A DNA stretch of 64,000 nucleotides from NCBI GenBank assembly GCA_020744425.1, contig JAGMUV010000033.1, positions 62,001 through 126,000 of the forward strand. The letters run 5' to 3'. Below, piece after piece: positions 30,714 through 39,986 of this stretch (position 1 is the stretch's first letter; the number at the start of each line of letters is the position of its first letter). A program made the position numbers and the translations under genes. Under the pieces are notes generated by a model that ran no database searches, was not told the origin of the DNA, and worked only from the letters and a program-made list of their open reading frames with translations. This stretch comes from Dactylonectria macrodidyma (Eukaryota; Ascomycota; Sordariomycetes; Hypocreales; Nectriaceae).

Positions 30714-33707
30714 ATGGCGGAACCCGACCCCCCGCCCTCCTTGCTCCAGATCAGAGCCATGGAAGAGTGCGTATCACAAGTCTGCCAACATCTCGAGGAC
30801 ATCAAGTCCCCTTATCTTTTGTATCAGGAGCAGGTGGCAGTGCTGAAGGATAGTGTTGAGCAGGAGTGGGCGCGCGTTTCGTCCAACCTCACCCGGCAAG
30901 ACTTGACAACCCTGCAACAGAGCACACTGACGCTCGGTGGCCAGTTGAGGGAACTGGAGCTCAAGCACGCCGCTACCATCAAGGAAGACGACAAGGCGTA
31001 CAGAGCCTCACTGGAAGCACACATTAGAAAGCTCTGCAGGGATATGGTCGACATATTTGGGAGATCCTTGGTGACGGAGACCCTACAGGAATGCCCAACG
31101 GAGCCTGTGCCAGGATCGCGCAGTCCTGCTAACCGGCCCCCTGCTCCAACAGACCCCACATCGCAAGAGAACACACAGTCAGCATCTCAACACAACGCTA
31201 CAGATACACCGCCCAATGTTCGTTCTCAAGATGCCAACATGCAAGAACCCGACAGCACCGAAGACCAGACCACGCCCACCAACTCGTCCATGTCCATTAA
31301 TCCCGTTAGTCCAAGGCTCCAATCCTAACCTCAAGTCCTGCTTCCCCGCTAATATGTCTAGAAAAAAAGAATGGGATCTATCGTCTCAGGTAAACAAAAA
31401 CGTGCCCGAATGGGGCAAACTGAGCCTGCAGAGACCAAAAGAACCATCGAGTTTGATGAGGTCTTCCAAGATGGGAATGCCGCAATAAAGCATACAATAG
31501 TCCAGTTCCGTGACGAGTGGTACATTCTTCTGTGCGATGAGCACGGACTCGGTTTCAAACATCATCCCATCATGTCGGCCGCCAAGCATCTCAACGGGAG
31601 GGCTCACGGTAAGCTGCCTAAAGACCACGAAATGGCCATCAAGCACCTTGGTGTTCGTGTTCTAAACTGCAGCGCAAAACTCGCAGAGGAGAATAATAGG
31701 GTATGCCTAGTGGCATATCGAACGGGATACGACCCGTCAAAGATGCGCACGCGAACCAAGAACAAAACTTCTGAATCCATTCACGTCTCGCCGCTTCTCG
31801 AACAAACAGATCAACATGTAGACGCGCCGTTGGGCAACAGGGGAAGCGCAAGTGTGAATGGTAGGGGCAAGAGTGGCCGGAGACCGCGAAAAAAATTTGA
31901 TGGAATTGTTGATCCAACACCAGGCGGCATTTATCTCGGATACTGGTCAAAGTCCAGGGAGTGGCAAGCTGTCCTCGTTCTCCCTGGAGTTGCCACCGAG
32001 CAACCCATTGATATTGGTTTCTCAGGCACAATCCAGGACCTAGGTCTCACAGAACAACTACCGCCGTGTTACACTTATGATCCTCAGACGGGTATTCTTG
32101 ATTGGCAAGAGGACTACAAAGATGGAGGTCCTTTGGTTACAGAGCGACAATTTCCTGTCATGTACTTTGATGGCTTGGATTTTCCTAGCGAAAGCTCAGT
32201 TGGCTGGGTGGCAGCCAACGATCTCCAGTCTGTTGATACTCAAGATTCCAGCTTCGAGCTAACTCCTCACTTCAAATTAGTCCTGGATTTTTTGGAGACC
32301 CAAAGAAGCAAACAGGCCGAGAATTCAAATCTCGAGAACATGAAGCAAACGGAATTGAGACTGGACCGGGCAGACATCGACAATCTGGATTCTACGGTCG
32401 TCACCGCACCAGCGGCTTTGCCGGCAGAACAAAGCCAAGAGGAACAGTCAAGTCCCCAACCTGGCCTCAGCCAAAATAATTGTCAATCAGATGACCAAGA
32501 GACGCCACTGTCGTCCGAAGAACGCCGCACCAACAGCGTGGCGGGCTTACCATCGAACAGAGCTGACTTTCATCACAACCCTAGTGCCGACCCGAAGACT
32601 CACCATGAAAATCAGAACCCCAACGTTGTGGCCATAATCAGCGATTTCTCCAGCAATGCAGCTTCGGCAGCGGCCACAGGAACTCCTCCAGTTGGCGACC
32701 GGCCCGAACCCGTCATCTCACCTTCGATGTCTTTATCTGTACAACCAGTCACGGCTCCAACCCCAGACAACCAAGGTGAACGTGACAGCCCGCTCAGGAA
32801 TAGAAAATTGCTCCAAATGGCAGCTGATGGCTGCAGACTGAATGGGTGGTTGGACCAAGACGGCCCTTCAGCAGTGGAGGAAGTGGATGGAACCCGAACA
32901 GCCGCAAGCCGACAAAGTCGCATTTCACCGCTAGCAGACGGTCCAATCCATCCAAGCCAAGCCCATATTGCACCAGACCCACTTCGGTTTCAAGCGAAGG
33001 ACCAAGGGAAAGACATGGAGCCACCCCCAATTGCATTGCAGGCTACGGAGCGACCTAAGATTGGTGGCCAGCGCCTCGGTCTATTGAGACAGCAGCATAG
33101 TGCCGAGGGTCCGACATCTTTTCATAAAGAACACCTCCATACATCAAATGTGGTATCGAACGATGAACGCGATATTCAAGGAGGACCACCACAAGGACCC
33201 GGGTCCTCCCCCCTTCACCAATCAAGCTTCGTCCCCGTTCCGCGGGATTTCAACTTAGGCCTAACAGTACCAGCCATGTATCAACTACGGCCCCTCAATC
33301 CCATGCCGCCCAATCAGACTACCCCACAGCCTTTTCCCCAGTCTCAGTTAACCGACAAAACACCCTCAGTTAGCTGCCAAGAGCCTATCTTAAGTCCCGA
33401 CTCTCGACCTGTCACACTTCCCCCCCTCTCAATACCGAGCATATCGACAAGACCTAGTCTACGACCACATCCCGTTGGTAACCAGGTTCCTAACGCATCG
33501 CCGCGTTTATTGCCATGTCCAACCTCAAACCCGCCTTCAGCGAGCTCGGCATCATCACTAAGGAATGGACAATCAAACCAACTCCACCCACGACATCCCT
33601 CGGAACCGGATCCCCGATGGGGTTATTCCTGCCCTCATTGTTCAAAGCGCTATGTTACATTAGTTTGGAGGGACAAACATATCCAGGACTGTTCCTCAGC
33701 ACACTAA
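30714..33707 (+). CDS. Fungal C2H2-like zinc-finger protein of unknown function, 978 aa
   Basis: Exons 30714-31304 and 31362-33707 are joined over a 57-bp intron (GTTAGT donor, GCTAAT branch region, TCTAG acceptor, phase 0). The junction reads INPKKRMGSIVSGKQKRARM, a basic, nuclear-signal-like stretch. Residues 1-150 are helical and coiled-coil-like (CVSQVCQHLEDIKS, GGQLRELELKHAATIKED). A conserved fungal module follows (KRTIEFDEVFQDGN, WYILLCDEHGLGF, AAKHLNGRAHGKL, ELGVRVL-type end), then GGIYLGYWSKSREW and PLVTERQFPVMYFD. A long disordered proline/serine/glutamine region leads to a terminal finger, YSCPHCSKRYVTLVWRDKH. This resembles a lineage-expanded fungal family without assigned role; nuclear location is inference. 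Confidence 0.7.
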
Positions 33708-34273
33708 ATCAATTGGCTTGTATTAAATATTGAACTGCTTCCTTGGATTTAAAATGTTCGTCTTAAATGTAATCTTGCAGGAAGAATAAGTTCTGTTATC
33801 AGGACCGATCGTTAATATCACAAATCCACATCTTGTATGACCCCTACTTGAGTTATGGCCGTTTCCTCCACTGTTGCAGCGTTCTGCACGTCGAGTCAAC
33901 CGTGGTCACTTCCCGATGCTCCTTGTCTACCTGCAATCACAGAGTTCTTCCTTCGGTTCTTGACAGGCCCGCAGGTAACGCAAATTAGTCGACAACTCCT
34001 CTCGTCATGGCATCGAAACAGGCAGGTCATGTAGACCGGCCACATTCGTGACAAGGCGCAGAAATGGGCGGATCGGAGAGGCATGCGAACATTGTCGGCC
34101 GCGATGGGGCCGCTGGCGAACGGCGATGATCCACGATGGCTCTGAAAAAAGAGCCGGACTAAATACATGAGAGGGCCTCAGCCCTTTTTGCGTGGTGCAT
34201 TACCGCCAATGACGTCGTCACAGTCCTCTGTCCACCGCCTCCAGAACGAGTTAACCCAGGAGGAGGAACTAAT
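33708..34273. other. Intergenic region without recognisable gene
   Basis: Contains the 3' flank of the zinc-finger gene. Small ORFs on either strand show no family features. Confidence 0.45.
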
Positions 34274-34573
34274 ATGCAACTAGTCGAACTGCCAATCCTG
34301 ACCGGCATTGTCGGTGGCCGTGCTGTGTCACGAATAGAAGTTATTCACCTTATGGTTAAGGGTGCCGAGGACTTCAGATACCAGCTTTGGCCGGTCGACG
34401 AGGTACACATTTGGATGGATAACTTTGCAAAGGCGGCCATGAAGGGGACGCTGTGGCTTCCGCGAGGGAGAAAATCTCAAGTGCTGGAAATTGAAGAATT
34501 GCTACGTCAATATCGAGCGATTCAGAAGAAGACGCGATATACCATGCGATATTGCCTGAGGAAGGCCCAGTAG
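34274..34573 (+). CDS. Small hypothetical protein, 99 aa
   Basis: I do not recognise this ORF. It begins at an ATG preceded by GGAGGAACTAAT, is mildly basic, and ends in a helical, charged segment (EIEELLRQYRAIQKKTRY). No signal peptide, membrane segment or cysteine pattern. It could be a remnant exon or a chance ORF; it is listed only because composition and length are plausible. Confidence 0.22.
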   Translation: MQLVELPILTGIVGGRAVSRIEVIHLMVKGAEDFRYQLWPVDEVHIWMDNFAKAAMKGTLWLPRGRKSQVLEIEELLRQYRAIQKKTRYTMRYCLRKAQ

Positions 34574-34784
34574 TACGCATAGTTGGCTCGCCATCTTTCC
34601 ACATGTGTTCAGAAATGAAGATACGCAGCAGCGCTTTCCCCTCCTAGAAATAGAGAGCCATCTCGTTGTTTATATTTAGTTTCTAGTCAGGGTTGACCAT
34701 CGTAACGCCCATACCCCAGGGGATCCGTCTGCTCTACAGGTAGTACGTGCTATTCAACAAATCTAAGCACTCAATGCAACGAAT

Positions 34785-35379
34785 CTATATGAGCGTTGCA
34801 ATATCTGGGTACTCCTCAAACAAACGCACCAGCGGTAAGAACAATTCGTTATTCCCGTCCCTGCCGTTCTTGGCCTCCTTGAGCTCGTCCCAAGTTTTCC
34901 AAAACCAACCGCCACACTTATCGGGCTCCATTACCTAAGCTGCCAATGAGGATATCGCATAAGACTGAGAGGGAAAGGAAGCAGACTTACCTGTGGCTGA
35001 GCTTCCTTATTCATCCTCTCACACTTCACAAATATCATGATGTAATGTTTTCCCAACTCTCTGAAGATACTGTTGGTGACGGCTACAACCTTGACACCGC
35101 GGACCCCAAGACCCGTTACTTCACAGGCCTTGCGTTCAGCACAAGCTAAGAAGGACTCGCCGTATTCGAGGTGGCCACCAGGAAGCTGCCATGCTCCTGC
35201 GACTACGTCAGTAGCAGATCATGTAAATACAAAACGCCAGGATCACTATGCAGCGGAAAGCAAGACGGAATGTACATACCCGAACCGTGACTGTTCAAGC
35301 GTTTGCTGCATAAAACTCGCCCTTCGGAGTTCGTGATAATGGCGGCTACCCCTACTTGAGGACTTGGAAGAGCAGACAT
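34785..35379 (-). CDS. Nudix hydrolase, 151 aa, with altered Nudix box
   Basis: Exons 35379-35280, 35196-34991 and 34934-34785 have GT-AG introns of 83 and 56 bp and consistent phases. Nudix proteins hydrolyse nucleoside diphosphates linked to another group, and the short fungal/NUDT15-like type cleans nucleotide pools. Seen: GVAAIITNSEGRVLCSKR, then WQLPGGHLEYGESFLAC and the Nudix helix ERKACEVTGL, then YIMIFVKCER and WFWKTWDEL. The box consensus is GX5EX7REUXEEXGU. Here the RE pair reads RK and the EE pair reads EV, so two of the acidic residues are replaced. The first glutamate of the box and the arginine remain. The start at 35379 fits the usual N-terminus. The fold is probably intact, but catalysis is doubtful. 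Confidence 0.82.
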
Positions 35380-36718
35380 AGTACTGTCGTTCAGCGTGCT
35401 CAATACAACGTTAGCAAGCAATTTGGGACGTCGATGAGGAAGAATGTGAAATTGTAAGGTGCATTGGGGCCAAAGTTCCTACCAAAGAACCGGAATTAAC
35501 TCTAGCTTAGTGGCCGAAGATATATGGTTGCAGCGTCAGTTACAAAATGGTTCGGATTGGCATGTTAAAGTCAAGAGAAAGCACGGCATCGTTTGGGTGA
35601 GGTAGCAACAGGGCAAGTCATACCAGACTATGAAGCAAGCACTCGTCAGCAAAAAGCGCTAAACCTTGTGGGCGGGGAAAGAGGTGCGGGGGGTTGGGGG
35701 GTTGGGCTCATTATTATAGGTGGAACACTGAGTGACCACCTGCTAGCCGAGTGGGAGATAGGTTGCATCCAGTTCTAAATCCACTCACGAATCACATCTT
35801 CACTGCGAAATGAATTGAAATACTATGACTCCTGTTCTCTCTCATAAACCAATTTTTTATTTTTTTTATTTAACATCAGAGCACTTAATTCTTCAGCTTC
35901 GTTCCTCAGGGCTCTTCTTGGCAGACCACTTGCGGTATGCGTCTCCTGTTCATAAAGTATGAAAGTCACATGATCGTTCCCTCACAGATGATTTATTCTC
36001 CAGCCAGGAACTATGATACGCAGTCAATTTGACGTGGAAGAGAAAGAGCATTAGGGTTAGCCTAGGCCAAACAGCTTAGAAATCTTGCACCTGATGTTAG
36101 GGTTGCACTTGGAACGGGAAAAAATGGATGACGATCGAATGACGATTACTTGTAGCATTTGGTCGGGCCACTTGCTCCGGAGGCCGCCTCCTTGGCTCAC
36201 CTACTTGCTGTTTCTAGCCACTAATGACCGAACCCTGGTGCTCCTCAGCTAAAAATGCGATATTACTCAGGCATGTTTGTTTCTTGTTGAGATGGCTGAC
36301 ACGAAACTATGTTGACGCTTGCATGTATCTTATGTATTGCATGGTAGGGAGGGTTGATGCTTTCCCCAACAAGTAAACCTTATCACATGTCACAATGACG
36401 ACGGCGATTACAGCTACGATACGTAGGTCGCCATATCACATGCTCTCATGTCGTATCCGAGACCGATTCTCTGTGTTTGCCCAACTGTATTGCGCTTTTC
36501 AAATTTAAAAAATCGTCCTCCGAAGACGATAGTCCGCGCCAGCACTAGAGAATGTCAGCATTGAAAAGGGTTTTCTGGTTACCCTACACAGTTTATCATG
36601 GCTTATTTAACATACAAATACCCTTTCCCAGCTGGTTCTATGAATCAGTGGTTCAAGGAATGGTTGTTCTGCCGGTCTATGTTATGCATCTTGGAGAGGT
36701 TTCTCACTTCGATCTTGA
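35380..36718. other. 1.3-kb intergenic region without recognisable gene
   Basis: Includes the upstream region of the Nudix gene and AT-rich stretches (35855-35875, 36505-36515). No ORF with domain features; no repeat was recognised. Confidence 0.45.
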
Positions 36719-37009
36719 TTGCAGTTTGACCCTAACAGCTCATGCCTCTTGACTGATGCTGGCGCTATCTCTACTAAGAGTCCTGTTTTATCACCTGGCA
36801 ATATCACTATACCTTTTACTAACGCTCTCTCTGGCGTTGGGATAAGTGAAGATAAGTGCTGGATTATGTGGCAGAAAAAGCGACTTCTTTGGTTACCAGC
36901 GCCATTTCGTCCTACCTGTTCCAAGGTATCTGGATTGTCTGTTATTATTGGCTGTAGCTCGGGGAGAGTGATTATTATGAGATTTGTTGATCTCTGGCTC
37001 CTTGACTAG
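36719..37009 (+). pseudogene. C-terminal WD-repeat scrap of a NACHT/NLR-type protein
   Basis: An 80-residue stretch ending in a stop reads CWIMWQKKRLLWLPAPFRPT and then IIGCSSGRVIIMRF. This is the last WD-repeat blade pattern usual in fungal NACHT-WD (STAND) proteins: a W-x-W pair, LWLP, PTC, then GCSSGRV. Nothing upstream supplies the NACHT ATPase or the other repeats, so it is a decayed end. Such proteins act in self/non-self recognition; this scrap has no function of that kind. Confidence 0.5.
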
Positions 37010-37515
37010 TTACATCTGAGGATCAATAACATACGCTCATTATCTGTTAGGTCACAAGCCTTATTAACGTCCAGACATTGCAATATACATAACAAACCAT
37101 ACTATACTCTTCATATTATTTTTCTCTTTGTTCTCCGGGGTCGTAGGGGATTAAAGAAATTTATCATTTTATTGCCGAACCTTCTAGTCATATCTAGATG
37201 CTGCTGAGTCATCATCGCTTACTGCTTAAGCAGAAAGGCCGTAATGCTTCATATTTAAGGCATAGAGCATGATGCTTCAGACAACTCCAGCTAGACTATT
37301 AATCTATCAAACTTATGATGACTGACTGATTGTGCATAGAGTAGCTAATCGCATTACTCATTGCCACGACCCATAAGACACAAGCGGTGCAGCAAGGTAG
37401 AATGACGGAGGCCACCGCAGTCTCCTACCGGTAATGGACACATAGATATGGGAATATGGGATTGGCCATGAAGACACCCAAAGGAAATGAACTATTTGTT
37501 TGACAGGGTATTTGC
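37010..37515. other. AT-rich spacer without recognisable gene
   Basis: Noncoding by inspection on both strands, stops are dense in all frames. Confidence 0.45.
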
Positions 37516-38030
37516 TCACATGTAAAGTATCTCTCGCAGAAGATCTTGTGACCCAAGTCGATATGGGTGGGCTTTGGCGGAGAGGTTCAAGGTATGCCCA
37601 AAACAGCGCCCTCGCCTGCGTGCCCCTACGAAGCCAAGCTCTCCACCAATAATCTCCATGGCAGTATCATTGTTTTTCGCGTTGTCAAGCATGAAATAGC
37701 CAATCTTGTCTTGGATCTGATACGATTCAATTACATCGAGGATTTCGGCGGCGATATTAGGCCCAGTGTGCCTGGCGCTAACTTCGGGGAGCCCAAGCGT
37801 AAACTTGCAAGGCTTGTTGTTTTCGTCCCTAAAGAAGCAACAGATACCATATAAGGCGTACCGGTTTCCAGACCGCCAGCCGTCGAAGGACATGTGGATA
37901 AGGCCAGGCGCCTTGCTCAAGGCCTCTATCACCTTCTGCTTGTGTTGTTCGAATGCGGCAACGATCTTTTCTCGAACTGTTGTGTGGGTAATATTGGCTT
38001 TACGTGCCGAAACAGACGGGTTCAAGTAAT
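37516..38030 (-). pseudogene. hAT transposase core fragment
   Basis: About 165 codons from the catalytic region of a hAT transposase, homologous to residues about 190-340 of hAT 1. Seen: LIHMSFDGWRSGNRYALYGI (first aspartate), RHTGPNIAAEILDVIESY, IGYFMLDNAKNNDTAME (second aspartate) and RGRCFGHTLNLSAKA. Neither the N-terminal finger nor the C-terminal dimerisation part is present, and no terminal repeats flank it. Confidence 0.8.
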
Positions 38031-38245
38031 GGAAGATAGCATGGAGTTCTGCCTCCCACTATCACATGCCGCAACCGAGAGGCACGAGTCGATTATCAAG
38101 CTTCTTTTAGACTCGGGAAAGGTTAATATCGATTCGAGGGATAACCATGGCCGGACGCCGCTATTCCGGGCCGCAGCCTGGGGGCACGAGGCGATGGTTA
38201 GGCTTCTTTTGGACTCGGGAAAGGTTGATATCGAATACAGTATTA
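38030..38245 (+). pseudogene. Two-ankyrin-repeat gene fragment
   Basis: Reads HAATERHESIIKLLLDSGKV followed by GRTPLFRAAAWGHEAMVRLL, giving about two ankyrin repeats with the GRTPL and AAxxGHExxVxLLL signatures. It begins exactly where the opposite-strand hAT fragment ends and is lost after residue 70 in unrelated sequence. It is probably a scrap of a fungal ankyrin or NLR-ankyrin gene. Confidence 0.7.
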
Positions 38246-38798
38246 AAAACAGGCTTTCTTCCCTCCGATCCCAAAAGAAATAGAAACCCCCCTATCACTA
38301 CCAAGCTGTCCCGATTAGGCTGGTGTTTTGACCACGAAAACTTGAGGCAATATTATGTCATCTTTTCGCGTCCTGAACAGGCTAGCTTATGGCGCGCGGA
38401 ATTTAAAAGGGCATGTGTCTGGTGACTCGAATCACAAATCTCTTCCCCCCTAACTTAGTCGCTGAAAAGAGGACAGCAAGAGGGGCAAGGTTGAGACTTG
38501 CGTCTTCCCATCCCACGAGTGCTCACAAGACAACACCTCCGTACTTAGCCCCACATGACCCCTGCGATGACGAGAGTACGAGCGGGGTACCGGAAGTTTG
38601 ATCCGTCATTTTTGTCAAAATAAAAATGGGTTACACCCCAGAAGACTGTTGAGACCTATATTCAACACCCTCACTGGCTCAATAGGCTTCTGGCTCAGCG
38701 GCTCTTACTAAAGCTTTTTCTTCTAGAAAACTCGAGTGAGGGGACTTTAGGCTGTCTTTCCAGGGCGAAATGAAATTCTCATTTTAGCAGGTTCTTCG
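38246..38798. other. Spacer without recognisable gene
   Basis: No supported ORF. A short inverted repeat CATTTTTGTC/AAATAAAAATG sits near 38610-38632. Confidence 0.4.
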
Positions 38799-38911
38799 GC
38801 GGCAGAAGTGTGGCGTCGACGTGAATCGAACTTGTGACTCCGAGGCATGAACTTCTCGGGCGAGGCATGAACTTCTCGCTTAAAACCACTAGGCCAACCG
38901 GGCTCATAACC
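38799..38911 (-). other. tRNA-like sequence with duplicated hairpin and initiator-tRNA primer-site motif
   Basis: On the minus strand GGTTATGAGCCCGG (38911-38898, the Copia primer-binding motif) is followed by a pol III A-box-like TGGCCTAGTGG and, about 60 bp on, a B-box-like AGTTCGATTCA. Between them are two tandem 20-nt hairpins with the same 10-nt loop, GCGAG/CTCGC and CCGAG/CTCGG. No acceptor stem pairs, so it is not a working tRNA gene; a SINE-like or retroelement-leader relic is possible. Confidence 0.4.
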
Positions 38912-39134
38912 TGTCACATGTAAATGGAAAGATGTCATGCATGTGAGGGTTGTAGAGAGTCAAATTGGCCTTAATCACTGCTCAAGTCAAGAGGACGAAG
39001 GTCCCAGTTATATACACAAGAATGGTGTCCAAGTGGGTCGGGACGCCTCCTCGGCTGGGGCGGAATATCGTTTGACAATTTTAACCCCCAAATAAACACC
39101 ACTGGAAGACCCCTGAAGCATTTCAATCTCATCA

Positions 39135-39986
39135 ATGAGTACTCAATTGATTCCCGAGGGTGCGCAGGCTCTCAATGCCTATGATGACAAGAGCTTTATT
39201 AAGGCAAAGCACAGTCATCGGCTGTGGCCAAATGACCCCACCTGCATAGTTGTTTTCCCGGCTGCCCAAGACCGAGGCACGCAATTTGAACCTTTCAACG
39301 TTCCAAGGCGCGAATTTCACATCGATACGCTGCCTCCAACGCCTCTCGAGCTATTCCAGCTTTTCCTACCTATTTCCCTTGTTGAGAAATGGGTACATTA
39401 CACCAAGATCTGGATCTCGTGGCTCAAAGCCAACGAGTGGGTGGATAGCTGGAAAAAGCCGATGGGTCGAACATCACGTCTGCGAACTTGGGACGGAACC
39501 TATGCCTCAGAGATCTACCTGTTTATTGCAATACTGATTTATATGGGAATACACATAGAAAAGACGTTGAAGACCTATTGGAGTTCCCCTCAGCCCGGTT
39601 CACAAGGCGCAGAACACTCATTTATCAAATTCATGCCCTACTGGAAGTTTCAGCTCATCCACCGTCATCTCCGCCCTTTTGACCACACCAAGATCGATGA
39701 GACCGATGAGGAACACCTACCAGAGGTGTTCCAAGGCATTGAAGAGTGGTCTAACCACATACAAGCAGTCTCAGCCGAGCTTTTAACTGCTGGGTCTCAC
39801 CTTGCCGTGGATGAGTGCATGGTTGGTTATACGGGGAAATGTGACGCCAAAACAACGGTCAAGGGCAAGCCAGAACCAGTGGGATTCAAGATGTGGGTTA
39901 TCGCCCAACAGGGCTTCTTTCTTCGGTGGCTTTGGCACATCAGAGATGCGACTTATGGCCCCGTTGGCATCGAGCTTCCACAGAAG
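39135..39986 (+). pseudogene. piggyBac transposase, 5' half
   Basis: Start codon at 39135 and 284 codons of the fungal piggyBac (DDE_Tnp_1_7) transposase: FQLFLPISLVEKWVHYT, YLFIAILIYMGIHIEKTLK, FMPYWKFQLIHRHLRPFD, and LAVDECMVGYTGK, which carries the first catalytic aspartate, then KGKPEPVGFKMWVIAQQGF. The frame is cut at GIELPQK by the terminal repeat of hAT 1. A TTAACCCCC at about 39081-39090 would fit a piggyBac left end (TTAA target followed by CCC), though the right end was not found. The gene continues at 51054, 11 kb away. Confidence 0.88.

Noticed and set aside
33896..34168. Minus-strand ORF of 90 codons
   Set aside because: Composition is irregular and no family pattern is visible; overlaps the upstream region of the small plus-strand ORF.
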